This document shows positions 1 to 9,455 of a stretch of DNA of 28,860 nt, one piece after another. Location: positions 1,791,588 through 1,820,447 of the forward strand of contig BFEA01000136.1 of the NCBI GenBank assembly GCA_003427395.1, given 5' to 3'. Position 1 is the stretch's first letter. Every line of letters starts with the position of its first letter. The translations under genes were made by a program, and so were the position numbers. Source of the DNA: Chara braunii. Taxonomy: Eukaryota > Streptophyta > Charophyceae > Charales > Characeae. The notes beneath the pieces are model-generated. The model ran no database searches. It was given only the letters and a program-made list of their open reading frames with translations, and was not told the origin of the DNA.

Positions 1-48
<48 letters not shown>
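1..48. repeat. (GA)n microsatellite
   Basis: Nearly pure GA dinucleotide repeat that begins at the window edge, so its true length is unknown. One GG interruption near position 38. Confidence 0.97.
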
Positions 49-467
49 TGTGTGTGTAAGGGGGTATATGTGGAGTACACTTAATCATAGTCAGAGTTGT
101 CAGACACATTATTGCTGCTGAAGGAATTCAACAATACGGTACGTATTTCCCGATGAATAATGTGATTAGCTGCTTTCAGAATCTTCAGATGCATCAGTGA
201 AAGAAAACAACCCGCTCAACTCTTTCCCTGTCTCATGACCATTTTCCTCTCCCTCACACACTATCTCTGTGCAGGCAGATACATGATATCATACTCTCTC
301 TTGTTGTAGGCAGGTACATCATTGTCGTTTCCCCCCTCAGGGAGGTGCCACTGCCAGACAAAGACGAAGCCCGCAGTAACAGTCAGATACACTTTGCCAC
401 AAGTTTATCTCCATTCAACGGCTGTACTTTGACTAGATTAACAGTGTCCTCGACATGTACCCCTTCA

Positions 468-470
<3 letters not shown>
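49..470. other. Intergenic DNA, nothing recognised
   Basis: No coding pattern, RNA gene or transposon motif is visible. A short phrase resembling GCAGGYAGRTACAT occurs twice (about 273 and 309), which is too little to define a repeat. Confidence 0.5.

Positions 471-543
<73 letters not shown>
471..543. repeat. (CT)n microsatellite
   Basis: Uninterrupted CT dinucleotide run of about 73 bases. It reads as a Leu-Ser repeat in one frame, so an apparent open frame across it is a microsatellite artefact and not a gene. Confidence 0.97.
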
Positions 544-545
<2 letters not shown>

Positions 546-1139
546 GAAGGAGACTTAACAATTGAGGTCCTACATGTAGCAACGAGGGACCGCCATCTTG
601 AATTGCACCATGCCCAACCCGTCGAGTAGTTTCATCCGTTCTACACCTCTGCGTGCATTATGCACAGACCTGGCCATTTGTTACATGCTGCGCCTGCACA
701 CGGGCCCATTTCAAAGGACCCGACGGTTGCTGAGGGCCCCGCAGGCCGCATGCCGTCAGACATGCACCCTAGAGGCCCAGGGCGCCCCCCAGGCCGCAGA
801 TTTCTAAAGGCAGCAGTATTTATTTATTTATGTATTTATTTGCTTACTGTTGCCTTGTCCCTTGTCTGTGCAGACGGCGTTTCGGACTTGCAGACACCAA
901 GGCAATGCCTTGGGCCAGGTACAGAGGCACAAGGCCTTCCGAAACCAGGCGCGTTTTGGCGCCTGACTCAATGGTACCGGTACCGTTTCGGACCTCAGGC
1001 ACCAAGGCAGCGCCTTGGGCCAGGTGCACAGGAACAGGGCCTGATCCAGGCCTGGCACGTTTTTGCGCCTGCTGCATCAGCAGCATGGTCTGGACGTCCG
1101 GTAGGGACCCAGACCAGCTGGGCCGTTTCTGAGGCCAGC
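544..1139. repeat. GC-rich DNA with a 106-bp tandem duplication
   Basis: The phrase CGTTTCGGAC occurs at 878 and 984, followed in both by ACCAAGGCA and then GCCTTGGGCCAGGT, giving two diverged copies with a 106-bp period (about 878-983 and 984-1075). Several overlapping open frames occur on both strands, as expected from GC-rich repeats, and none has a recognisable domain. The block may be the upstream part of the LTR that follows, but I could not align it to the second LTR copy. Confidence 0.5.
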
Positions 1140-1989
1140 ACCAGGTAGGTCCAGCCGCCCAGCGCTACATATAGCTGGGCAGTGGCTGGCCCAGGGACAG
1201 TTCTTGAGCGACGCGCTGCAGGAAGGAAGCTGCGCTATTTTGAGCGCAGCACTGCAAGGCTGGACGAAGCAGCATAGGTGAGAGTGAGAGATAGAGACCA
1301 TACCTGCGGTGGTGAACTTACCTGGCGCCATAGCTGGGATCTCCCCGCAGTACCTGCACAGGGCAACCACGGTGGTTAGTACTGTGACGGTACCTGCAGG
1401 TGAGGCAGCGAGGAGGGTGACATCTTCGTCTCCCTTCTCGCCCTCCATCTCTCCTCCTCCTTTCCGCCTTTCTTCTTCTTCTTCTTCTTCTTCTTCTTCT
1501 TCTTCTTCTTCTTCTTCTTCAGGTACGAGAGTGAGAGTGGTTACAGGCAGAGGATATAGGCAGAGGTTACTGTGGGCATGGCGCCCATGATCTGATTCGA
1601 CATTTCTGAGACAGACATTGATTGGACATCGGCAAGGGACTATTTTTGGACTTCGCTATTGCGACTTTACCTCCATCTTCGTCTCTCGCTCCCTTCCATC
1701 TCTCGTCTGTGGTACCTCCTCATGTGTGTGTACAAGGAGGGGCCTTTCTTCTTGTGTGTGGTCCCTCCTCCTCTCACATGTGTGATGTATGATGGGATGC
1801 CTTGTCAGTCCTGGTCAGGTCAGGACTTATCTTAAAGTCTTCCGTTGCGCTATTATGTGCCATTTTGTATGTATCAGGGTGTACATTGTTTGTTGATGCT
1901 CAACTGACATTGCATTGTCCATTCAGTCCTTTTCATCACATTGCGGATCCTTGGCTCTACGTACATTGCCCAACTGGGCATGTATCAGT
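1140..1989 (+). mobile_element. LTR of the gypsy element (3' portion supported)
   Basis: The segment aligns, with divergence, to 26465-27297, and both end immediately before a tRNA-iMet-type primer-binding site. Shared landmarks in the same order are GGACAG followed by GCTGC(G/A)CTATTTT, a (TTC)n tract, a GACTTYGYxxTTG phrase, CTCCTCCTC, TGTGTGTG, and CAAGTCTTCCGYTGC/AAAGTCTTCCGTTGC close to the end. The left boundary (TG dinucleotide) was not identified, so the start given is only where similarity becomes visible. A (TTC)n microsatellite lies inside at 1471-1520. Confidence 0.65.
1471..1520. repeat. (TTC)n microsatellite inside the LTR
   Basis: About 16 uninterrupted TTC units. The related LTR at 26.5-27.3 kb carries a shorter TTC tract at the matching place (26784-26816), so the repeat is an inherited feature of this LTR family. 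Confidence 0.95.
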
Positions 1990-2001
1990 TGGTATCAGGG
2001 G
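1990..2001 (+). promoter_or_regulatory. Primer-binding site (tRNA-iMet type)
   Basis: TGGTATCAGGGG follows the LTR end within three bases. Established plant LTR elements use TGGTATCAGAGC, complementary to the 3' end of initiator tRNA-Met; this copy differs in the last bases, as expected for a decayed element. Confidence 0.7.
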
Positions 2002-2659
2002 CCCGCACGTGAATCAGGACAACCTGATCTGACATGTGTGCGGGGACTGTTGATTAGGGATCGATTGATTAGTCATAGATTGGTCGATTGATGATGGATT
2101 GATTGATTGATTGATTGATTAATTAGGTCATACTAATTAGTCCCCAAAATCGTGAATTTTTTTGACCTAACTGCCAAAATCGATTTTTTTTTTTCTCTTT
2201 TAGGGTTTCATTTTCTCAGCGCTACTTCCGGTTGTGAAAATCGCAAAATCCGAAATAGTGCAGCATCTGAAAATTTCGGTTTTTGTTTTCTTTTGGAAAT
2301 GCGAAATTTCGTTGCTGAGAAATCCGGAATATTTTACGGAAATTTTTTATTTATACTTCCTTTCGCATCTTCCCGTTATTTCGAAAATTCCGAGAATTTT
2401 TTTTGTGAATTTCCGAAATTCGTCATTTCGAAATTTGAAATGTTACGGGAAATCCCTCTTTGCAGTCACGTTTCAACTGCGCATACTCTCATCTGAGTAA
2501 TTTCAGAATTTCTTTTACTTCCGGAATTCCCTGAATTGCAAATTTTTTTTCCGCAGTTCTATTATTCTTTATTCATTGCAGTCTGAAAATTCGATTTTTT
2601 TTTGGTAATCTCGAATGTGAGGGAGATTGGGAGACCTCCTGAACTTGCAAACTCGAGAG

Positions 2660-2698
<39 letters not shown>

Positions 2699-2877
2699 TT
2701 CTTGGATTTTTTTTCAGAAATTCAAACTTTTCTTTTTTGATTAGTGGCTCCTTATCTGGGCGATTTATCCCACCCACCCCTCCCCACCTATGTGCTGCCC
2801 CTCTGGTCTACTCTTCTTCTTCATCTGATTCCAGTCCTCCGGCCTGGTCTATCCTTACGCGCTCGCAAACAGCCGGC
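2002..2877 (+). other. Retrotransposon leader, A/T-rich
   Basis: Untranslated leader between primer-binding site and gag. It holds a (GATT)n run at about 2096-2125, many scattered repeats of the GAAATTTCGGAATTCC type between 2220 and 2540, and an (ATT)n microsatellite at about 2660-2698. The same GATTGATT motif follows the primer-binding site of the second element at 27360, which supports a shared leader. Confidence 0.6.
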
Positions 2878-4659
2878 ATGGACCAGAAATCCAAAGAAAC
2901 GGACACAGCGTATCAGGCTTGGATGCTGGCTTTGATTACTGAAGCCAAGCAACGGGCGGATGCAGCAGCAGCCGCAGAGAAGAAGGCGGAGGACGCCGAA
3001 AAGGCACGTCTGTTGGCAATCGAACAGCAGCACCAGCACGACGAGGCAGCAGCAAAGGCTGCCGATGAAGAACGCAACCAGCGACGCGAGGAGGTGTTCA
3101 GCGAGGAGCCAGCTTTGCTCGCTATGGCAGCGGCATGGCGGACCGAGGCCGAAGGTGGCAAATTCAGCGACAGCGGACCACGCATCTCACTGTTGCTCTC
3201 CCATCTCACGTATCTCCTGGCAACGTGCATTGCACAACAGGAGGACATCCATAGCCTCAACGACACGATAAAGAACCAGCAACGGACGTTGGATCAGGTG
3301 AACAGCCGCCTCCAGCAGCTGGAGCAACGACCCGTCGCCGCCCCCATCGCCAGCTCCTCCAACACCTCCGACCAACTCAATGCATTGGAAGTCGACGTTG
3401 GCGCACTCAAGGACGGCATGCAGCTACAGCGAACTGCGACTCAACAACTTGAGCAGTGGGTTTGCACCGCCGCCACTCACCCGAGCACGTCACAACGAGA
3501 ATCGACTCCGAAGTTCGACGGTTAGGAGATCTTCTGCGAGGTAACAAAGACGGACCCGATTCCTTGGTTCCGCCAGTTTGATCTCAAGTTGCAGCTCCAC
3601 CATGTCCACGAAACGAAGCACCAAGCATACTTGTACTCCTGATCGGGGGGCGCGTGCCAGCATGGATGGACAACCTTTTGTCTAAACACTGAGTGGTGGC
3701 AACCGACTTGCATACCAAGATCAGCTTGGAGGATCTGAAGGCAGCATGGCATAAGCGGTTCCAGATTGAGCTGCCGTAAATAAAAGCCATGGACAAGCTA
3801 ATCAAGTTCCACCAAAACACGCTGACAAGTGGAGATTTGGATCGCCGAGTTCCAACGCTTGACATCCATACCAGGCGTACCAATGGGCTTTCAAGCCATG
3901 AAACACTACTTCATCTCGAGGTCGTGTCCGACATTGTCCACGACGCTGACTCTAGTCGCAGACACGCTCACTACAACAGTGAAGCTCTTCAACAAGGCCT
4001 CGCAGATCATCGTCACGAACACGGAGGCCAAGAACCTCTCATCTGCGGCAGGCCCAAGCAGAGAACAGCATCGGCCAAAAGTGGCCGTGGTCGTGGTGGC
4101 AACGTCGACCAACCCCTCAAGCGAGGTCGTGTTTGCCAATGAAGGGGACAAACTGACAACCGCCTGGGGTGGTGGTCGCCCAGGCAGAGGCGGAGGACGC
4201 GGCAAATTGAAGACAAACACCATATTCCCTGGTCCCAGCGCAGCAACTCAAGATCCCTGGACCCACTATGGTCTTTCAGAGAGTGTGTACAAATTTCACA
4301 CAAAATTCCGCTATCGCTTGTGGTGCAACAGCGATCTCCACGCAACAGTGGGCTGCCCTTTGATGCCTCACGGCAAGGGCAAGTCGGGAAACTTAGCATC
4401 GCCGGGAGTTAGTCGACGACACTCCCGACGCCTTCGGAACCGGTTGCTTCGTGGGCGACCGTCGTTTGAGAGGCACATGCAGAAGTCGATAGTCCTCCTC
4501 TTCTATATTTTTATGAGGAGTATGCTGCCCGACTCGTTCCTGTGCTGGGTACTCATGCTCAAGGACAAGACGTGTGTGCGGCATCTTCTCCGTCCGGAAG
4601 CGGCGACATATCGTCTTCAAGTGGTTCTTTACGGGATTCGGAGCGCGAGTTCAACATAG
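2878..4659 (+). pseudogene. gag: gag polyprotein, broken
   Basis: The chosen start is the ATG at 2878 (MDQKSKETDTAYQ). The first part (about 215 residues, to 3525) is an alanine/glutamate-rich coiled-coil region followed by glutamine-rich heptad-like sequence. It stops at a TAG at 3523, but the same frame continues as capsid-like sequence (EIFCEVTKTDPIPWFRQFDL) to a second stop, TGA at 3642. After frameshifts the capsid core resumes near 3829 (WIAEFQRLTSIPGVPMGF, then LFNKASQIIVTN), which is typical of Retrotrans_gag domains. Near 4310-4350 a nucleocapsid-like knuckle reads RLWCNSDLHATVGC: the CX4HX4C half is present but the first cysteine of CX2CX4HX4C is replaced by Arg (CGC for TGC). No functional product is expected. 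Confidence 0.82.
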
Positions 4660-4737
4660 AGGTATTGGACCCACTCACGTCCGAGGATTTCACATGGCTT
4701 CCTCTTCCGACCACGGGCCGCTTGTCGGGACCGCAAT

Positions 4738-6083
4738 GCGCAGCATTATGCGCTCATCTCCGCACACAACACACCGCTCCTCTATGTACGGATCCAAGTT
4801 GGGCAAGCGTCCTGCAGCGCTTTGCTGGATAGCGGCGCGTCGCGCAGCTTCATGAGGCTGACCTTTATGCAAAGGGCTGGCCTCGGCGCACAAGTTCGAA
4901 GGAAGGCAAACCTAATGATTAAGTTGGCGGATGGAAAAACACAGCAACTTCTCGACCGCTATATCGAGGCCGTCTTGGTCTATTTCGCACCTCATGCATG
5001 CGATTCGGTGACGTTCGACACTTTGGACGCGGACTTCGGTATTATTTTGGGAATGCCTTGGCTTGCAAGTGCGGATCACACGGTCAACTTCCACCGGCGG
5101 ACTCTTACCATTCGGGACGCCTTCGGCGCCGAAGTGTCGCGCATGATTCTTCTTCCGCACCCTTTAGTTCCGTGCCAAGTGGTGACGACCAAGTCGTTCC
5201 GGGCTACTTGCACTTACGAGCAGCCCGACGAGATAGGCCTATGCTTCCTACGGACCGTCGCGGTAGCCGACTCTTCCCCCACGGACTTGTCTTCGGACCC
5301 CCGTCTGGTGCGGTTGCTGGACGAGTTCGTCGACATTTTTGAGTCACCTACCGGTGTGGTGCAGGATCGGCCGATCTCTCACGAGATCTATCTCGAGACC
5401 GGTGCCGTGCCGCCGAAAGGTTGCATTTATCGCATGAGCGGGGCGGAGTTTACGGTCCTCCGCATGCAACTCGATGACTTGTTGGACAAGGGCTGGAACT
5501 GCCCTAGTAGCTCCCCATATGGAGCACCAACTCTCTTTGTACGGAAGAAGAACAATGATCTACGATTGTGCATCGATTACCGCAAGCTCAACGCGCAAAC
5601 CGTCAAGCATGCGGGGCCTCTTCCTCGTATTGAAGATCTTCTTGAGCGATTGGGCGATGCGAAGTACTTCTCTAAGTTGGATTTGAAGTCAGGGTACCAT
5701 CAGATTTCGATCTGGCCAAACAATCGCTATAAATCCATGTTGAAGATGCGGTATGGGCATTTTGAGTGGGTGGTCATGCCTTTTGGCCTCACCAATGCCC
5801 CAACGACCTTTCAAGCGACAATGACCAACGAGTTTCGTGCGATGTTGGACCGGTTCGTGCTGGTCTACTTAGACGACACTCTCGTCTATTGGCGGATATC
5901 GGAGGATCATTTTGGGCACCTTCGACGAGTGTTGGAGACACTCCGCGGCGCCAAGTACAAAGCCAACCGTGACAAGTGCGAATTTGTCTGGCAAGAGCTG
6001 AAATACTTTGGCCATTTTGTCACACTAGAGGGCATCAGTCCGTTGTCGGGCAAGATTCAAGCCATCCAAGAGTGGTCGGAAGC
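4738..6083 (+). pseudogene. pol: pol: aspartic protease and reverse transcriptase
   Basis: One long frame. Protease: the reading frame is open upstream of the active site (NTPLLYVRIQVGQASCSALL) into DSGAS at 4828-4842, with the ILGMPWL flap-side motif at about 5047. Reverse transcriptase: fingers motif with GAPTLFVRKK (about 5521), LRLCIDYRKLN (5566), FSKLDLKSGYHQI (5668, the first catalytic Asp), MPFGLTNAPTTFQ (5779) and the active-site YLDD (about 5866-5877). All catalytic residues are retained. The frame is lost near 6075-6090, where the thumb/connection region (MDVRSFLDLAGYYQRF) moves to another frame. The upstream end is approximate, because gag decay hides the junction. Confidence 0.9.
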
Positions 6084-6665
6084 CCGAAACCGTGGAACGT
6101 CATGGATGTCCGTTCGTTCCTCGACCTTGCCGGCTACTACCAACGCTTTATCAAGGGATACTCGAAGATCGCGGCCCACTTGACCAAGCTTCAATGCGAG
6201 GATCGACCGTTTGACTTCGGTGAGGATGCGCGATAATCATTTTTGGCCCTCAAAGTTGCGTTATTATCCGCGGAGGTCTTGCGCATACACGACCCACTAT
6301 TGCCAACGCGCGTCACTACGGATGCGTCCGACTATGGCATTGGTGCTGTCCTCGAACACGCGTGGACTGACACCCGGTCGAGTACTTCAGCAAGAAAGTG
6401 CCCGTCATGCAATCAATTGATGATGCATGCAAGAAGGAGCTCCTAGCCTCCGTCCACGAGCTGAAGCAGTGGAGACATTTCCTCCTTGGTCGAAGTCAAT
6501 TTCGATGGGTAACGGATAACAATCCGTTGGTCTTCTACAAGACCCAAGACACCGTTAATAGCACCATCGCCCGTTGGATGGTTTTCATCGACCAATTTGA
6601 CTTCTTTCCCGATCACATTCCGAGGAAGTCTAACCGTTTTGCGGATGCCCTTTCATGCCGTCCGG
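6083..6665 (+). pseudogene. pol: pol: connection and RNase H
   Basis: Connection sequence (SFLDLAGYYQRFIKGYSKIA) is followed by a TAA stop at 6234 and then, in the same frame, SFLALKVALL and TTDASDYGIGAVLE (first catalytic Asp of gypsy RNase H, about 6316-6357). Near 6365-6380 the frame shifts again, after which VEYFSKKVPVMQS, CKKELLASVHELKQWRHFL (catalytic Glu), FRWVTDNNPL (catalytic Asp) and the terminal motif RKSNRFADALSCR follow. The domain is complete in content, with one stop and one frameshift. Confidence 0.88.
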
Positions 6666-8237
6666 ATCATTGTACCGCAGTCTATTCGACCTTCGAGATC
6701 GACGACGACTTGCGGGACAACTTCATCCGCGGCTACCAAGCCGACCCCGAGGTTCGCGACAAGTACACAAATTGCTCCTCTCCTAATCTGGCGCCTTCTC
6801 ACTACCGGATCCAAGAGGGGTACTTGCTTGTCACCCACGGGGGAAGGACCTTCTTTGCGTACCGAGTGACTCTCACTTGCATACACGGCTTTTTGGCGAG
6901 TTCCATGATGCTCTCCCCACCGGACACTTTGGAGTTAATCGAACGATTGGCCGACTTCGCGAGTGCTTTTGGTGGCCCGACCTTCTCGGCGACGTCACAC
7001 ACTATTGCGAATCATGCGAGGTTTGCGGACGCTGCAAATCCCGCAATCATCGGCCGTACGGCGAGTTGTGACCATTGCCAGTCCCCTTGTGCCGAAGGGA
7101 AGCGATTGCTATGGACATTACCGGGCCGTTCCTCAAGCACAAGACCGGTGTGGGTGGGATTGTCACGGTGGTCGACCGACTCACCAAGTTCCCAATGTTT
7201 TTGCCTTGTCGCTATCATGCCAAGGCACCGGAGTTGGCCGAGGTTCTTTACGTCGGTTGGATTCGAAACAAGGGTTACCCCAAGGAAATTGTTTGCGACC
7301 ACGACACTCGGTTCGTGTCAGATTTTTGGTTGGCCCTCGTCAAACAATGGGGCTCATCTCTCAAGCCAAGTTCGGGTCGCCACCCGAAAACGATGGCCAA
7401 ACGGAGAGGGCGCATCAGACCGCACAGGTTCTCCTTCGCACTCTCATCCGTCCCGACCAAAAGGATTGGGTTGAGTGGCTGCCGGATGTTGAATTGGCAT
7501 ACAACTCGTCCATCCACCCGGCTATCAAGATGTCGCCCTTCGAGTTCGAGCACGGCTCGTCGGTCACTTCTCAGTTGGACACAATCATTCCACGAACGGT
7601 CGAAAGCGACGACCATCTTCTGTTCTTGCGTCAGATGCAAGAGCTACTTGTCAAGGCACGCGACCAGATGGCTAAGATGCAGCAACGCATGAGCCAACAG
7701 GCCAATCGCCAACGTCTTCCTTGTCCATTCCGCACCGGCGATCTTGTTTGGGTTTCCGCTGCGGAGTTCAGCCTCGAACAAGATATCTCTCGCAAGCTCC
7801 TCGCGAAATGGATGGGGCCCTGGCCGATCGTGGCACCCGCTGGGGATGCACCCAAAGGACCTTCCTTCATCATTCAGGTGCCCGCCCACTTGCCCGTCTA
7901 CCCGGTCTTTCATTGCTCCAAGCTGGCCCTTTACTCGATTTATGCGTGTCATCCTTGCGCAGGGGCCATCCTAAGGACCTTCCTTCATCATTCAGGTGCC
8001 CGCCCACTTGCCCGTCTACCCGGTCTTTCATTGCTCCAAGCTGGCCCTTTACTCGATTTATGCGTGTCATCCTTGCGCAGGGGCCATCCTAAGGACCTTC
8101 CTTCATCATTCAGGTGTCCGCCCACTTGCCCGTCTACCCGGTCTTTCATTGCTCCAAGCTGGCCCTTTACACGCCAGCGGAACATGACGACTTTCCCGGG
8201 CGATGATCGCAAGACCCACCCTCTATGGGCCGCACGC
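6666..8237 (+). pseudogene. pol: pol: integrase
   Basis: An H2C2 zinc-binding module lies at about 6895-7035 (HFGVNRTIGRL, then CESCEVCGRCK). A TGA interrupts the frame at 7069. The catalytic core follows: MDITGPF (first Asp), VTVVDRLTKF, CDHDTRFVSDFW (second Asp), and after a frameshift near 7366 PPENDGQTER with the catalytic Glu. The region ends with AYNSSIHPAIKMSPFE, a basic helix (MAKMQQRMSQQANRQR), GDLVWV and VYPVFHCSKLALY, the usual gypsy C-terminal fold. The tail is then triplicated by a 118-bp repeat. The last residues (FPGDDRKTHPLWAARLKHQ) align with a second pol tail at about 25165-25230. Confidence 0.88.
7855..8170. repeat. 118-bp tandem repeat in the integrase tail
   Basis: AAGGACCTTCCTTCATCATT starts at 7855, 7973 and 8091, an exact 118-bp period. 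There are two full copies and a third of about 80 bp that ends at CTGGCCCTTTAC, where the sequence continues into the normal pol tail. The copies are almost identical, so the duplication is recent or an assembly artefact. Because 118 is not a multiple of three, each copy shifts the reading frame. Confidence 0.95.
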
Positions 8238-8241
8238 CTCA

Positions 8242-8830
8242 AGCACCAGGTATGTCTCTCGTATCACTCACAACCTCGTTCCCCAACCCACAGATGCCAC
8301 TTGCACCCAAGGACCACCATGCGCCCCATCCAGCATACAGCAGTGCAGCTCGGCTATGGCTGCCTGCTCCTTCCAGCTCGCCCCTGAGCGCGTGAGCCTG
8401 GCCAGCGTTAATGCAGCATGCAGCCAGTGCCCGAATGTCCAATGCGTGGGCTGGCCCTTTCCTAAATGGAAGTGGCCAGCCTGCTTGTGTGCAGCCTGGC
8501 TGCGCTGGGCCCCTGCCCAGAAGTTTCCGGTAGGCCCAGGGAGGCTGAGCCTCAGACCAAACGAATCAGGCCCAGGGCCACCGTCAGTTACCCGTGCCCA
8601 ACTGCCTGCTGTCTGAGTTGGATCTATGCTGTGTATCTCGCCCAGGGCCTGACTTAGATACATTCGGTAAAGGAGGCCAGGGCCTGGGCGCCTTCAACCA
8701 ACCGGCGCTGCGCAACTGCCTGAATTTTCCCCAGTTGCGAAGTAGTCCGAAATAGGCCTCTTGTCGTCTGTCGAGCCTGCCTTCACTTAGGGCCGCCGAC
8801 CTGTTGCAAATATGGCCTCAGTAGGGCTTA
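8242..8830 (+). repeat. Dispersed repeat D, copy 1 (post-pol / LTR-like)
   Basis: Starts with AGCACCAGGTATGTCTCTCG and aligns over about 590 bp with 25225-25830. Shared landmarks in order are CTCACAACCTCGTTCCCCAA, CACTTGCACCCAAGGACCAC, GCAGCTCGGCTATGGCTGC, CAGCATGCAGCCAG, GCGCTGCGCAACTGCCTGAA, TTTCACTTAGGGC-like and GCCTCGCAATA. In both copies a gypsy pol tail precedes it, so it probably contains the 3' untranslated region and the start of the 3' LTR. A solo, non-coding family inserted after pol is the alternative. Confidence 0.75.
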
Positions 8831-9004
8831 TCGGGGCCTTATGCCTCGCAATACGGTGCACCTGGCACTTCTCTATGGTGATATATATATGACTTCACTA
8901 GCTGTGTGTTACGGTTTTCTCTTGTCAGGTTGAATGGTAATGGTCGGGGCCGTCACTACGCGGCCATGCTCTGCCTCTAGTGCAGGTGACGTGTCTGCAG
9001 CTAG
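8831..9004. other. Unassigned spacer
   Basis: No gene. The phrase TTCTCTATGGTGATATATA near 8871 resembles TTCTTTATGGTGATATACG inside the 225-bp array downstream, possibly a degenerate edge of that family. Confidence 0.4.
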
Positions 9005-9260
9005 GCTACCAGAGTGGCCCGGGACCACTTGCCCGGCCGGGCCAAAATGAAATAAAAAAATGATTTTTTTTTTTTTTTTTTTTTTTTGGTTTTAAATTTG
9101 TAAACAATTTCGATGTAACCCTGAGGCAAACGTTGCTCAGTTTTTTTTTTTGCATAACATAGTTTTTTTTCGGATTTTTTTTTTTTTTTTTTTTTTTTTG
9201 GCTAGGACCTTCCCCGGTCATTGCACGGCCGCGCCGCCCTGGAAAATAGCGTGACCCGAG
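9005..9260 (-). mobile_element. GC-rich/A-rich retroelement-like repeat, copy 1
   Basis: Read on the minus strand: a GC-rich module beginning ATTTTCCAGGGCGGC (about 9245), an A-rich tract, a roughly 85-bp block that includes GCCTCAGGGTTACAT, a second A-rich tract, and a second GC-rich stretch. The plus-strand copy at 15937-16165 has the same order. In translation the shared block reads LRVTSKLFTNLK here and LRVTSEFLTELK there. The A-rich ends suggest a poly(A)-type retroposon (SINE or LINE 3' end); its family was not identified. Confidence 0.6.
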
Positions 9261-9455
9261 CAGCCCGGTTGGGAGCCTAGGTCTGCAGTGTATTTTCTGG
9301 CTGCGCCAGGCCTTTGTCCATTGCATGGGGCGTTTGCTGGGTTATGATGGGGTCTGAACCTACAGTCCGTAGTGTTTTCATTGGTGTCTGCGTTGATTTT
9401 TTCCACAGGTACCTTTGAGTACACTGGTTTGGCCCCACCTCACGGTATCAGATGT
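9261..9455. other. Unassigned spacer
   Basis: No coding or RNA feature that I can support; leads into the 225-bp array. Confidence 0.4.

Larger units (their letters stand above)
1140..8240 (+). mobile_element. Degenerate Ty3/gypsy LTR retrotransposon
   Basis: Order on the plus strand: LTR end, primer-binding site at 1990, A/T-rich leader, gag, aspartic protease, reverse transcriptase, RNase H, zinc-binding integrase. The order RT-RNase H-integrase is diagnostic for Ty3/gypsy rather than copia. The internal region is about 6.2 kb, a normal size. Coding is interrupted by at least four in-frame stops and several frameshifts, so the copy is not autonomous. A full 3' LTR matching 1140-1989 was not found after pol; the sequence downstream is instead a dispersed repeat (8242-8830) that also follows a second pol tail at 25.2 kb. 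No chromodomain was recognised after the integrase. Confidence 0.9.

Noticed and set aside
8242-8830. Chromodomain after integrase
   Set aside because: The region after the pol tail has no chromodomain aromatic pattern in any frame, and the same DNA occurs as dispersed repeat D.
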